Assembly: GCA_016928435.1 (NCBI GenBank)
Contig: JAFGKT010000048.1
Span: 62,001 to 126,000 of the forward strand
Source of the DNA: Sedimentisphaerales bacterium
Lineage (GTDB): Bacteria; Planctomycetota; Phycisphaerae; Sedimentisphaerales; SM23-30
Direction of reading: 5' to 3'
Length of the DNA stretch: 64,000 nucleotides
Both the position numbers and the translations under genes were made by a program. The notes beneath the pieces were generated by a model. The model saw only the letters and a list, made by a program, of their open reading frames with translations, was not told where the DNA came from and ran no database searches. This document shows, one piece after another, positions 27,750 through 37,082 of the stretch; within the stretch, counting starts at the first letter, position 1, and each line of letters starts with the position of its first letter.

Positions 27750-28388
27750 CTATGCCATCAAACGGCGACGTAATCTGACCAGCCCGGCAACACCCAGCAA
27801 CATCATCGTGCAAGGCTCCGGCGCAGAGGTGACAACAAAAACATTGTCCGAACCGGCAGCATCAAAAATACCAAAATGCATATTTAGGCCGCTATCGATT
27901 CCGCCAAAGTCCCCGCCAAGAGTCGTGGGCATTAAACCCAGCGTAAAAGTCACAGTATCAGCAACTAGGGCTTCAATGGTAAATTCAGCTAACTTGGTAT
28001 AGGTCACACCAACATCAGATGGCAAGCCTCCCCCAACACGAGCTGCACGCAATTGCACGATATCACCAACTTCAGTCGTGCTGATGGTATATCCCGTAGC
28101 GAACGCATCAGCCCAGTCTATTTCCGCCGGTTCCAACAGATCTATCTGATTGATCTGCACCACGCCGTGCTTATCAGCATCAACATCCAATTGCCAACTG
28201 GCTATATCGTCACCGCCGGGTTGGGCACCGTTCAACAGCCCCCAGATTTCCACCACTTGAGTCTCACCAACCTCCAAAGCAGTGTCGCAAGCACGTATTT
28301 GAAATGTAAGATCCGCTTGACAAATCCCCGCCAAAAACACCAAAATTAGACCCGCTCCCACGACCCTCGACACATGAGTATTCTCCAT
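27750..28388 (-). CDS. PEP-CTERM sorting-domain protein (cohesin-like body possible)
   Basis: A 212-residue secreted protein with a signal peptide ending near ICQA and a C-terminal APEPCTMMLLGVAGL-V-RLRRR sorting signal. The body starts LTFQIRACDTALEVGETQVV and has FTIEALVADTVTFTLG. That pattern, a beta-sandwich opening with the 'value-of-x-vG' phrase, resembles planctomycete cohesin-like domains. If so it could partner the dockerin-like module next door, but this is only inferred. Confidence 0.8.
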   Translation of the reverse strand: MENTHVSRVVGAGLILVFLAGICQADLTFQIRACDTALEVGETQVVEIWGLLNGAQPGGDDIASWQLDVDADKHGVVQINQIDLLEPAEIDWADAFATGYTISTTEVGDIVQLRAARVGGGLPSDVGVTYTKLAEFTIEALVADTVTFTLGLMPTTLGGDFGGIDSGLNMHFGIFDAAGSDNVFVVTSAPEPCTMMLLGVAGLVRLRRRLMA

Positions 28389-28927
28389 TTCTCTTTTGCC
28401 TTTCTAATCTCGCCCAATGCTAGGCTCTCTTTTCAGACCTCTCTTTCACCCAACCTGACCCTCAGGTTGGCCCTCACTCTCTCCAAGAAGGGACTTAGCA
28501 CGCCGCAAAAATAATTCTTCCAGCATGCATAGCGAATCAAGTTTACAGCAAACCAACCCTTGGCGTCAACCGGAAAATATCTCCTATAAAAACCATATAT
28601 TTAGATCGGATAACTACACAACTTCTAACCACATGCCCAATAAAATCTTACCCATATTGCCCCTCGGTAAAAAAACCCGTATAACCAGCATAAAACGCAC
28701 AAACCAACCCCCAAATCAATCGTTCAAAACAATGAAATAGGCTGTTTAATGTTAAAATGCACAGCCTGGATGCTAACAATCCACTTCCAGCTTAACCGAC
28801 CCACCATAAGGGCCGATACTACCAATGGCTGCGAACCCAATATTGGCGCAAGCAGATTGTTTTCGGACCAGACACAACCTAAGATTATTATATAGACCAA
28901 AATACCAATTAATCGGAGCAGTTTCTT
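28389..28927. other. Non-coding stretch upstream of glmS
   Basis: About 540 bp, AT-rich, between divergent genes. No credible gene, repeat of families A-D or known riboswitch was seen. A weak promoter (TTGTTT 28857-28862, 17 nt, TAAGAT 28880-28885) may serve glmS. Confidence 0.4.
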
Positions 28928-30796
28928 ATGTGTGGAATCGTTGCATATCTCGGAGACAAACAAGCTCAATCCATTCTAATCGAAGGCCTCAAACGCCTGG
29001 AGTACCGCGGTTACGACTCAGCGGGACTTGCGATTTCCGACGGCCAAGAAATTCATCTCACCCGCGCCGCCGGAAGAATCACTGTACTGGAACAAAACAT
29101 CCAAGATAAAGGCCGACTGCACGGCACCCTCGGAATTGCCCACACGCGATGGGCCACGCACGGCAAACCAACTACCGAAAACGCCCATCCACATTTTGAC
29201 TGCACAGGAAAAATCGCTCTGGTACACAACGGTATCATTGAGAATTTCAGCACGCTGAAAAAATGGCTCATCGAAAAAGGCGCTACTTTCTCCAGTCAAA
29301 CCGACTCCGAAGTTCTAGCCAACCTGATCGGGCATTTCTACAACAATCCTTCGGAAACCCAGGCCGAAAACGACAACTTAGCTGGGCGGTTTGAAAAAGC
29401 CGTGCGATTGGCGCTCCACGAAGTGGTAGGAACTTACGGCATAACCGTTATCTGCCAGGATCACCCCGACCTTATGATCGCCGCCCGCCGAGGCAGTCCA
29501 CTGGTGCTGGGACTGGGAGACAATGAATTCGTGGTCGCCTCCGATGCCGCAGCCATCGTCCAGCACACAACTCAAGCGATATACCTCGGTGATAATGAAA
29601 TGGCCGTCATCACTCGCCAAGGTTTCCGCACCACAACCATCGATAATGTCCCTGTCGCAAGACAAACAGAACAGATCGAATACTCTCTCGATGCCATCGA
29701 ATTGGACGGATTCGAACATTTCATGGCCAAAGAAATTTTCGAACAGCCTCAAACCCTGGCGTCCTGCCTTAGTGGCCGAATCGACTTAACCGAAGGACAA
29801 ATTCACCTCGGAGGCATAGCCTCGCTTAGTCGCGACCTGGTACGGGCTCATCGAATCGTCATCAACGCTTGCGGCACAGCATGGCACGCCGGATTGGTCG
29901 CCGAATACCTCTTCGAGCAACTCGCGCAAATCCCTGTCGAAGTGGATTACGCCTCCGAATTCCGCTATCGCAACCCGATAATCGAAGAAGGCACCGTGCA
30001 AATAGTAATCAGCCAGTCAGGAGAAACCATCGATACCTTGGCGGCATTGCGCGAAGCGAAGGAACGCGGTGCCTTGACATTAGGCGTGGTAAACTCCGTT
30101 GGTTCGACTATCGCCCGTGAGACCGACGCGGGGATATACCTGCACGTCGGGCCGGAGATCGGCGTGGCGTCAACCAAGGCTTTTACCGGACAACTAGCGG
30201 TACTGACAATGATGGCTCTTTATGTCGCCAGGCGCCGCCACATGTCACAGCACACCTTGGCTGAATACGTCACAGCATTGAACCAAATACCGCAGCAAAT
30301 CAAATCCATTCTAACTCAATCTGATATGATCCGCGATGTCGCTCATACCTACAGTGACCGTGAGAATTGGCTCTTCCTGGGCCGTGGTTATCAGTTCCCC
30401 GTCGCTTTGGAAGGGGCCCTGAAACTAAAAGAAATCTCTTACATTCACGCTGAAGGTTTGCCCGCCGCGGAAATGAAGCACGGCCCTATCGCCCTCATAA
30501 CCCCACAAATGCCCGTCGTCTTCTGTGTACCAAAAAGCAGCCAATACGAAAAAGTCATCAGCAACGTAGAAGAAGTCAAAGCACGGGGCGGTAAGATCAT
30601 CGCCGTCGCCACCGAAGGCGACAAACTAATCCACAATTACGCCGACCACGTATTCACCGTCCCTGATACGCACGAAGAATTGCAGCCGCTGCTCACCGTA
30701 GTGCCCCTGCAATTGTTAGCCTACCATGCCGCGGTGGCGAGAGGCCATGACGTGGACAAACCCCGTAACCTCGCCAAAAGCGTTACGGTCGAATAA
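28928..30796 (+). CDS. glmS: Glutamine-fructose-6-phosphate aminotransferase (isomerising)
   Basis: GlmS makes glucosamine-6-phosphate, the first step to UDP-GlcNAc. The 622-residue protein starts [10 protein letters not shown] with catalytic Cys2 of the class II glutaminase domain, followed by [13 protein letters not shown] and [10 protein letters not shown]. The two SIS domains (from about 290 and 465) include [13 protein letters not shown] and the C-terminal [12 protein letters not shown] that closes the active site. GGAG lies about 11 nt upstream. It is monocistronic with its own terminator. Confidence 0.98.
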   Translation: MCGIVAYLGDKQAQSILIEGLKRLEYRGYDSAGLAISDGQEIHLTRAAGRITVLEQNIQDKGRLHGTLGIAHTRWATHGKPTTENAHPHFDCTGKIALVHNGIIENFSTLKKWLIEKGATFSSQTDSEVLANLIGHFYNNPSETQAENDNLAGRFEKAVRLALHEVVGTYGITVICQDHPDLMIAARRGSPLVLGLGDNEFVVASDAAAIVQHTTQAIYLGDNEMAVITRQGFRTTTIDNVPVARQTEQIEYSLDAIELDGFEHFMAKEIFEQPQTLASCLSGRIDLTEGQIHLGGIASLSRDLVRAHRIVINACGTAWHAGLVAEYLFEQLAQIPVEVDYASEFRYRNPIIEEGTVQIVISQSGETIDTLAALREAKERGALTLGVVNSVGSTIARETDAGIYLHVGPEIGVASTKAFTGQLAVLTMMALYVARRRHMSQHTLAEYVTALNQIPQQIKSILTQSDMIRDVAHTYSDRENWLFLGRGYQFPVALEGALKLKEISYIHAEGLPAAEMKHGPIALITPQMPVVFCVPKSSQYEKVISNVEEVKARGGKIIAVATEGDKLIHNYADHVFTVPDTHEELQPLLTVVPLQLLAYHAAVARGHDVDKPRNLAKSVTVE

Positions 30797-30829
30797 ACCC
30801 CCAAGCCGTTTCATATCACAAAAAAAAAC

Positions 30830-30864
30830 AGGCGACCTCTCATAACAAGGGGCCGCCTATTTTT
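30830..30864 (+). terminator. Rho-independent terminator of glmS
   Basis: AGGCG (30830-30834) pairs with CGCCT (30854-30858), extended by CCT/AGG, and is followed by ATTTTTATAG; an A8 run precedes it. Confidence 0.75.
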
Positions 30865-31054
30865 ATAGACTTTGCTTGCTGAATCGCGTCGCCGCATAGG
30901 CTCAATTAATGGCGCAACCACTATCGCCTAGCGCAACCCAACTGTTCACGCGACAACTCGACCACAAGCCATCGTGCTCAGCATACAACTATACACCACA
31001 CAAGCCAAACTTGTGTACCCCCAGCCAAAACGAAAACTCGTTGGCTCGTTGGTT

Positions 31055-31264
31055 CTAATTGCTCAGAGCATCATCAACGGCATCGCCGGCATCATCAACG
31101 GCATCGCCGGCCGCATCAGCAGCGTCGCCGACGGCGTCTTCGGCTTGCTCTACAGCATCACCAGCGTCAGGGTCTTTGTCACAGCCGGCGATCATCAGCG
31201 AAGAACCCATAACTAAAACCATAACCATCATCACCGTCAAAATACTTTTCAACCATTTTGCCAT
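31055..31264 (-). CDS. Small Ala/Asp-rich lipoprotein
   Basis: A 69-residue lipoprotein: signal peptide with lipobox MIAGC, then a mature part made almost only of Asp, Ala, Gly and Val in repeats such as GDAVDDAGDAVDDA, which should form an acidic amphipathic helix. Asp at +2 after the Cys would favour inner-membrane retention by the E. coli rule. AGGA 7 nt upstream supports the ATG at 31264. A 21-nt DNA repeat underlies the protein repeat. Function unknown. Confidence 0.75.
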   Translation of the reverse strand: MAKWLKSILTVMMVMVLVMGSSLMIAGCDKDPDAGDAVEQAEDAVGDAADAAGDAVDDAGDAVDDALSN

Positions 31265-31649
31265 TTTGATTCCTTTCGACAAACGCAACTTAACTCAAAT
31301 AATCCGCCTGGCGCATAAACGCCAAGCCAACAAAAATTCTCAACCATAACCGGTGCAATTGATACTCAAGGCCCTCAATCACACAAGCTTGATCCTCACA
31401 AATGACAATTTTAATTATACAACTTTTTTGTCCACTATAAAGAAATTCCTCAAAAATCTGCGCCTATTTGCTTGGCCTACCTAAGGCTAACATTCCGTGG
31501 TCCAATTCTTAGAGATACTACAGGACAGTATTAAAGGTCAGGGTATTACATATTCATAAGCTGCGCAAACCACCCAACCAACCCATCCTAACACAATCCC
31601 TCCCCAAACAACCTTACCAAGACGCCTTAAATCACTCAAACGCCATTTC
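31265..31649. other. Non-coding stretch
   Basis: About 385 bp between divergent genes; AT-rich, no gene or member of repeat families A-D seen. Confidence 0.4.
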
Positions 31650-31678
31650 TTGCTAGAAGTCTTTGCTTTTGCTATAAT
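31650..31678 (+). promoter_or_regulatory. Strong promoter candidate
   Basis: TTGCTA (31650-31655), 17-nt spacer, perfect TATAAT (31673-31678) with an extended -10 TGC just before it. It would drive the unknown gene at 31771 with a leader of about 85 nt. Confidence 0.65.
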
Positions 31679-31770
31679 CGTAGGTTGTGGAGACAATCAC
31701 TGGTAAATGACGTTGACCATTCCAGACACCACCTAGTTTCACTTTCTATTTTTTTTTGCAGGCAGAAGCG

Positions 31771-32349
31771 GTGAACAAGAAAATTAATAACAATTTGCCC
31801 ATAGACCAACTTCCCAGCGACGATCCCAGCCTGACCACAGACAATCTCGACGAGATCGAGAAAACTCGACGTGATGTCATGTTGGCGGGACTCGAAGCAC
31901 TAAGGCATATTGACAAAATCCTGAAAACCACCGCCAAACCCGACGAACCACCAACATCTCTCAGCGACAGAGAGACCAACAAAGCCGAACCCACCGCTCA
32001 AACCAGCCCAGCCCAACACCAACTCGAAAAACTGATTCATCCCGCGGAAAATGCGGTGAATGCCGAAAATCCCAAGCTAAGTCTTGCCGAGCAGATCCTC
32101 GCCGCGGGCCAACAAGCCAAACAAAATTCCACCCAAACCGCCCCGCCTTCTGATAATATCGTTACTAAAACCCCAAACGCCCCCGAGCAGGTCGCCGATG
32201 AACCCACGCCGCAAATCCCAACCGACACCATTAACGCCTCGCCCATCAAAGAGATTCCCGACAAAGCCCTTATCACCGAAATCATGACTCAAATCGTCAC
32301 CAGCGATATCAACTACCATCGCAACCAAAAGGCAACCCGATCCCGGTAG
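31771..32349 (+). CDS. Unknown acidic, Pro/Gln-rich protein
   Basis: A 192-residue soluble protein from the GTG at 31771; a TTG at 31756 is an alternative. The first 55 residues (DEIEKTRRDVMLAGLEALRH) look helical; the rest is low-complexity Pro/Ala/Thr/Gln, with a helical end (KALITEIMTQIVTSDINYH). No family recognised. The stop codon TAG is part of a family A repeat (CCCGGTAGGGTGGG), so the present C-terminus may have been set by arrival of the repeat. A degenerate kinase-like membrane protein follows 200 bp downstream on the same strand. Confidence 0.6.
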   Translation: MNKKINNNLPIDQLPSDDPSLTTDNLDEIEKTRRDVMLAGLEALRHIDKILKTTAKPDEPPTSLSDRETNKAEPTAQTSPAQHQLEKLIHPAENAVNAENPKLSLAEQILAAGQQAKQNSTQTAPPSDNIVTKTPNAPEQVADEPTPQIPTDTINASPIKEIPDKALITEIMTQIVTSDINYHRNQKATRSR

Positions 32350-32450
32350 GGTGGGTAATTCGGGCAATTTGCCCGATGTTACCGCGGTTCCCTGACCAAT
32401 CGTTTATCGTCTCCCGCAATGACGCTGACGCATTGCCGCCGCCTAATTCC
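32345..32450 (+). repeat. Repeat family A, copy 2
   Basis: Outer arm GTGGGTAA (32351-32358), inner arms TCGGGCA (32360-32366) / TGCCCGA (32370-32376), then GTTACC with a 3-nt deletion relative to copy 1, and the tail GCGGTTCCCTGACCAATCG (32384-32402). The looser extension (CTCCCGCAA ... CATTGCCGCCGCC) matches copy 1. Its first bases contain the stop codon of the preceding gene. Confidence 0.8.
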
Positions 32451-32548
32451 GCGTATTGCAGACACTACCTTCCGTTGCTTACTTGACCGCCCTATGTCAA
32501 TTAGCTTATATTCGATGCTATAACACTCCGCACCAGCGATCCAGGCAT

Positions 32549-33769
32549 ATGAAGTTTTACCATTATATCTTTGTCATTTTCGTAACCGGCTGCTTAGCTC
32601 TGGCATTGGGCATCGGCACCGCGGCACTTCTTTTGCCTAAACAGCTGCAGGCGAGCCAGCGAATACCTTTCGTCTTTCACAACCCTATCGAGCCCGCCGA
32701 TTTTGAGGATTTCGCCCAAAACCAATGCCGCATCATTTACGATCGCCTAGCGCATAACACGGACCCGCCTTTGGCTGATTACATCACCTTCAGCGCAGCC
32801 CTAACCAGCACCACCACTGGCCAAATCGAGATCATCCTTGACTGCCCCGCCGACTTTGCTTCCACCAACACCCTGCGCCGATTGGCGCAGCGGTATCTGG
32901 CTTACTACCACAACACAGCAGAGCCAGGTTCTGCGCCCCAACCGCCTGAAAGATTGCCCGCGATGTACCGCGTTATAAAACCAAGCCACAGCCAATATCG
33001 TCTTGCTGGTGTTGTCGCGGGTATTGTGGTTCTCATCAGCATCTCCGGTTCAATACTCAAAAGCGTCGCCGCAGCGAAGAAACGCCCGCGTGTCACACCA
33101 AAATCAGCGCCATCCCCGACACCTCCTTCCAAAACCCCCGCACCCAAAAACCAATCCGCTCAGTGGTCACCAAAATATGACTTGTTGGCTGATCGTATCG
33201 AACAATTGCGCACTACTATCGAATCTCCCATCATTCTGATCAGTCCCTTCACTGAAAACGACATTTCGCCTCGGCCCGCGGTCAATCTGGGTATCGCTCT
33301 TAGCCGACGCAACCACAACGTCATTATTATCGACATCGACCCAAAGCACCCGCATCTCAGCAGCGTTTTTGAACTGCCCGATGAACCAGGCTTGGTCGAT
33401 TATCTCAAAAACCCCAAAGATGCCGAAACAGCCATCCAAGCCACTCAACTGCCTCATCTGAATATTATGACCTCAGGCAAAAACGGAACCGTCCATCCGC
33501 TGGCGCATACTGAAAACCCCCAAGAACTTCCCTGTTGGCAACAACTGCGCCAACGTTTCGACGCGATTATCCTTCACTATCCGCAGCCTCTGCATAAGTC
33601 GCAACAGCAAGAATCCGACTGCCCCATGGAAAAGCTGCTGCAGATCGCCAACGGAGTCTTCTGCGTCACGCGTCGGCGTAACCACATCAAGCAACAGACC
33701 AAACAGGCCCAGGCTTATCTCGCCGGCCATCCCGCCCAACTCCTTGGCTTTACCACGCTACAAAACTAG
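32549..33769 (+). CDS. Chain-length-determinant / tyrosine-kinase-like membrane protein with a degenerate P-loop
   Basis: A 406-residue protein with helices at ~7-28 and ~152-170 flanking a 120-residue outer domain, then a basic Pro-rich linker and a cytosolic domain. The layout fits Wzz fused to a BY-kinase/MinD-type ATPase. The cytosolic part keeps the Walker A' segment VIIIDIDPKHPHLSSVF near 259-275, which matches the family IDxDxRxP pattern. The P-loop position reads SPFTENDISPRPAVNLG, without GxGKST, so ATP hydrolysis is unlikely. It could be a regulatory or scaffold paralogue in polysaccharide export. Its 3' end overlaps the convergent UbiA gene by 12 bp. Confidence 0.65.
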   Translation: MKFYHYIFVIFVTGCLALALGIGTAALLLPKQLQASQRIPFVFHNPIEPADFEDFAQNQCRIIYDRLAHNTDPPLADYITFSAALTSTTTGQIEIILDCPADFASTNTLRRLAQRYLAYYHNTAEPGSAPQPPERLPAMYRVIKPSHSQYRLAGVVAGIVVLISISGSILKSVAAAKKRPRVTPKSAPSPTPPSKTPAPKNQSAQWSPKYDLLADRIEQLRTTIESPIILISPFTENDISPRPAVNLGIALSRRNHNVIIIDIDPKHPHLSSVFELPDEPGLVDYLKNPKDAETAIQATQLPHLNIMTSGKNGTVHPLAHTENPQELPCWQQLRQRFDAIILHYPQPLHKSQQQESDCPMEKLLQIANGVFCVTRRRNHIKQQTKQAQAYLAGHPAQLLGFTTLQN

Positions 33770-34669
33770 AATCTCGACCGTCAGACCCGCCGCCAACAGC
33801 AAACTCACCACACCATTAATTATCCCAAAGGCCCACCATATATGACGCATCTCGCCCCTGCGCACCAACCAATGCTCCAACAGCAACAGCCCTGCGGTCA
33901 CCAGCACCGCACCATTGTACCACCAGCCCAACCCTAACTGCCTACCCAAGAACCACCACAAAACCACCGCCCCAACATGGCAAAACCGACTAACCCATAA
34001 CGCTCGTTGCACCCCCCAAGCAGCCGGTAGCGAATACAAACCGTCACGCCGATCGACCGCGACATCTTGAATGGCGTAAATAATGTCGAACCCAGCACCC
34101 CATAAACCAACCGCGCCGCCCAACATGCATATCTGCCAAGAAAATAAAGGCCCTCCCGGAGGACTAACCGCAACCCAAGCGCCTACAGGACCGGCCATCA
34201 AGGAAACACCAAGCCAAAAATGCGACGCCCAGGTAAAACGCTTCGCGAAACTGTAACCGCAAATCAACAGCAGCACCGGCAACGCAAAAAAAACCGGCCA
34301 ATAATTCCCGTAACCAAACCAAGGCCCAAAGGGCTTCCAGAACAGCATCGCCCCCGCGCAAAACGCCGCCGAACTAAAACCCAAACACCATAAAGCCGTT
34401 CGCTTCGCTACAACCCCGCTCGGTAATTCCCGGTTCGCGGTACGCGGATTACGCCCGTCGATCTCAGCGTCAACAATCCGATTGAACAGCATCGCGGTCG
34501 TCCGCGCCGACGCCATGCACCAGAGAATCAATCCCAGTTTGCCCCAGCCGCAAAACCCCGGCTCAACCCCGTCCCCCGCCAAAAACGCACCCATCAGCGC
34601 AAAAGGCAAAACAAATAGCGTATGCCAAAAACGCACCATACGCCCCAATACCATAACCCTGATAACCAA
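33758..34669 (-). CDS. UbiA-family prenyltransferase
   Basis: A 303-residue polytopic membrane enzyme with the two Asp-rich motifs of the family, NRIVDAEIDGRNPRT (near 60) and DIIYAIQDVAVDRRDGL (near 185), which bind the prenyl diphosphate through Mg2+. UbiA/MenA/MqnP enzymes attach polyprenyl chains to aromatic rings in quinone synthesis; the ring substrate is not clear from sequence. The TTG at 34669 is preferred because GGGAGG lies 5 nt upstream. It follows the VanZ gene by 18 nt. Confidence 0.87.
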   Translation of the reverse strand: MVIRVMVLGRMVRFWHTLFVLPFALMGAFLAGDGVEPGFCGWGKLGLILWCMASARTTAMLFNRIVDAEIDGRNPRTANRELPSGVVAKRTALWCLGFSSAAFCAGAMLFWKPFGPWFGYGNYWPVFFALPVLLLICGYSFAKRFTWASHFWLGVSLMAGPVGAWVAVSPPGGPLFSWQICMLGGAVGLWGAGFDIIYAIQDVAVDRRDGLYSLPAAWGVQRALWVSRFCHVGAVVLWWFLGRQLGLGWWYNGAVLVTAGLLLLEHWLVRRGEMRHIWWAFGIINGVVSLLLAAGLTVEILVL

Positions 34670-34687
34670 TACGGCCTCCCCGCTACG

Positions 34688-35419
34688 TCAAGAAAACACC
34701 ACAACCAGCATCAAGCCAAAAATAATGCCCATAAACCCGCCGAACATGTCAGCCGCGGAAAATACCCCGGTCGCTTGCGACTTCAACCAAACGTCAAAAA
34801 CCACATACGCCGGCAGACATACCACCGTCAGCGCAACCGTCTTGCGGTCCAAAATCCACATAGGAACCGGCGAAATCGAACGAGTCCAAAGCAAAGTCAA
34901 TACAATATAAACCACCATCAAATACGCGACACTATAACGGGCGAAATGGCCCGGCAAAAAACTGACCAGAGGCTCAGCACCAGGCCAATGGCGAAACAAC
35001 GCGAAAGCCAACCAAAAAAGAATCAGCCAATACAAACATCGTCGCAAAGCGAATAACAAAAATAATGCCGTAAAAATACCCAGAGCGTCAGCCGTCCAGT
35101 CCCAAACGCTCATGGATCGCTCCACAAACCTTTGCGATATCTCGTCAAAAGCCCCGTAACACAACATCATCAAGGCAACCAGATAGGGCCTGCGACTGCG
35201 CAGATCAGGAGATTTGAACCCGGAAAACGCCAGCCAAAAAGCCAACGTCAGAGCAAAAAAGGCCAGAAAATGCAAAACCTTGTCATTGCCCTGAAATTCC
35301 AATCGACGCAACTGAGGAGGCGAAAGGTGAGTCGCCACAAACATAATCGGCCAATACAATATCAGCATCAGCCACGCAATCCTGCGACGCCAAACCGGGG
35401 AGATTCTTATTAATGCCAT
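34688..35419 (-). CDS. VanZ-family membrane protein
   Basis: A 243-residue membrane protein. The N-terminal part has the VanZ pattern DKVLHFLAFFALTLAF and ISQRFVERSMSVWDWTADALG; three or four more membrane helices follow. VanZ-like proteins have no firm general function (some affect glycopeptide resistance). The ATG at 35419 is chosen over a TTG at 35425. Confidence 0.78.
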   Translation of the reverse strand: MALIRISPVWRRRIAWLMLILYWPIMFVATHLSPPQLRRLEFQGNDKVLHFLAFFALTLAFWLAFSGFKSPDLRSRRPYLVALMMLCYGAFDEISQRFVERSMSVWDWTADALGIFTALFLLFALRRCLYWLILFWLAFALFRHWPGAEPLVSFLPGHFARYSVAYLMVVYIVLTLLWTRSISPVPMWILDRKTVALTVVCLPAYVVFDVWLKSQATGVFSAADMFGGFMGIIFGLMLVVVFS

Positions 35420-35453
35420 AGTCAACTTTCGCGATTCTAGTTTCTGTGAACAC

Positions 35454-35939
35454 TTACAGTTTGTCTATATCAACCAGTGATTGCTCGAAATCCTGAACCA
35501 TAAAATGCTTGCTTCTGCCTTTTGGGATCACAACATGACCTTCCGCTTGCAGCCTCTCTTTGAGGTTCTTTAATCCGCCCGGATATTTTTCGTTTAATAT
35601 GCCCCCAGTCTTCAGGGTTCGCCAATAGGGAGTTATACGCTTTTTTCCTTGGCTTGCCATTTCATCCGCGGCATGGGCGGAAATCCACGAGAATATGCCC
35701 GTAGTGATTGGACAAGCGATAGTAGCCTTGTGCTTGCGCGCTAAAATCTGCCGGATTTCATTTATGGTTATGACTTTGCCTTTGGGAACCTTTTTCATGA
35801 TAGCATCAACTTCAACTGGAGATGGTATAACAAATGTGCCACTCCCCCACCGCTTACTTTTCTTCTCGTCAATTTCCTCGACCCGCGGCAAATCCTTGCT
35901 ATCGGCAAGTTTTTCCTGCCATGAAGTTTTTTTACTCAT
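35454..35939 (-). CDS. MGMT-family (alkyltransferase-like) protein without the usual active-site Cys
   Basis: A 161-residue protein related to the O6-alkylguanine-DNA alkyltransferase fold: GKVITINEIRQILARKH (helix-turn-helix) and ACPITTGIFSWISAHAADE. The position equivalent to the PCHR active site appears as TPYWRTLKTGG, so no alkyl-accepting Cys is evident there. It may recognise lesions without repairing them, like ATL proteins, or have another role. Confidence 0.7.
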   Translation of the reverse strand: MSKKTSWQEKLADSKDLPRVEEIDEKKSKRWGSGTFVIPSPVEVDAIMKKVPKGKVITINEIRQILARKHKATIACPITTGIFSWISAHAADEMASQGKKRITPYWRTLKTGGILNEKYPGGLKNLKERLQAEGHVVIPKGRSKHFMVQDFEQSLVDIDKL

Positions 35940-35984
35940 ATGATCCGCCTGACAAAAACGCCCCCCCTGAAAACAACACCGCCG

Positions 35985-37082
35985 TCATTCAGGCCGCGCA
36001 GTTCCCTCGGCCTGGTGAATATCCAGCCCCGACGACCCTCCCGTAGCGGTTTCTACGCCGGCTTCGACACTATCATCGATGCTTCCGGACTCTGTGTCCC
36101 CACCGGCAGTACCATCGGCATCCGAAGCCAAAGAGTGATCCTCCGCTGGGTCTAAGATGACTTCAGTATCAGTCACGATTTCACCCGCATGGTCCTGATG
36201 AACTGCCGCTGTTTCCGGATGAACTGCCGCTGTTTCCGGATGAACTGCCGCTGTTTCCGGATGAACTGCCGGCGTTTCCGATTGCCTCGGCCCCTCGACC
36301 ATGGACTCAACTTCATCAGCCAACGCCTGATAATCACAAGCGCCGTTACAATTGGGCTCATATTCAAATATCGTTTGACCGTGGCTGGGGGACTCAGCCA
36401 ATTTTACATTACGCCTTATACGAGTATTGAATATCTTGACAGCATTCCAAGGACAATCAACCTCACGCTGTTGCAGCATAAAATGCTCGATGTCACGTAA
36501 TATCTCCGACGCCAAGGACGTCCGCTGGTCATACATGCAAAAAAGTAAACCCGTAACCCGTAGAGGCGGGTTGATCCGCCGTTGAACCAGCAAAACCGTC
36601 TCCAATAACTGGCTCAAACCCTGCAACGACAAAAAATGAGGCTGCAAAGGCATGAAAACTTCCTCGGCCGCGCCTAATGCGTTCAAGGTCAGCAGTCCCA
36701 AAGAAGGCGGACAGTCAATGAAAACATAATCGCAATGGTCCTTATAGTTTTCGATTGCGTCCCGGAGAATCGTTTCCCGCCCCACCACCGAAACCAACTC
36801 CTGCTCAGCCCCCGCCAGGTCCAAACCCGAACTCAATAGGCCGATGTTCTCCCGAATCGGTATCAAACCCTCAGCCAAAGGCAACGACTGGGTCAATACT
36901 TCATACGCCGTTTTCTCCAGACCATTCGGATCAACACCAAAGAAAGTCGTCATGTGCGCCTGGGGGTCCAGGTCCAACAGCACAACTTTTTTGTTTCGCA
37001 AAGCCAACGCCGCGGCCAGGTTGACCGTCGTGGTCGTCTTGCCAACGCCGCCTTTCTGATTGGTCAACGCTATTATTCGCAT
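35985..37082 (-). CDS. parA: ParA/Soj-family ATPase with a repetitive C-terminal tail
   Basis: A 365-residue protein whose first ~265 residues form a canonical ParA ATPase: deviant Walker A KGGVGKTTTTVNLA, LDLDPQAHMT, and DYVFIDCPPSLG. ParA drives segregation of chromosome or plasmid DNA with ParB. No parB follows. The last ~100 residues are an acidic disordered tail containing the 7-residue repeat HPETAAV and then Asp/Glu/Gly/Ser-rich sequence, which is unusual for Soj. Confidence 0.92.
   Translation of the reverse strand: MRIIALTNQKGGVGKTTTTVNLAAALALRNKKVVLLDLDPQAHMTTFFGVDPNGLEKTAYEVLTQSLPLAEGLIPIRENIGLLSSGLDLAGAEQELVSVVGRETILRDAIENYKDHCDYVFIDCPPSLGLLTLNALGAAEEVFMPLQPHFLSLQGLSQLLETVLLVQRRINPPLRVTGLLFCMYDQRTSLASEILRDIEHFMLQQREVDCPWNAVKIFNTRIRRNVKLAESPSHGQTIFEYEPNCNGACDYQALADEVESMVEGPRQSETPAVHPETAAVHPETAAVHPETAAVHQDHAGEIVTDTEVILDPAEDHSLASDADGTAGGDTESGSIDDSVEAGVETATGGSSGLDIHQAEGTARPE
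36199..36282. repeat. Four tandem 21-nt repeats in the parA tail
   Basis: Four head-to-tail copies of a 21-nt unit (starts at 36199, 36220, 36241, 36262). The first three are identical and the last differs at a few positions. They encode HPETAAV repeats and look like slippage-prone recent expansion. Confidence 0.92.

Noticed and set aside
28525-28740. 71-residue frame before glmS
   Set aside because: No ribosome site, biased composition, no homology pattern.
28801-28927. glmS ribozyme
   Set aside because: The leader shows none of the conserved ribozyme core and it is not expected outside mainly Firmicutes-type lineages.
36199-36282. CRISPR-like array
   Set aside because: Direct 21-nt tandem repeats without spacers, in frame in a coding sequence.
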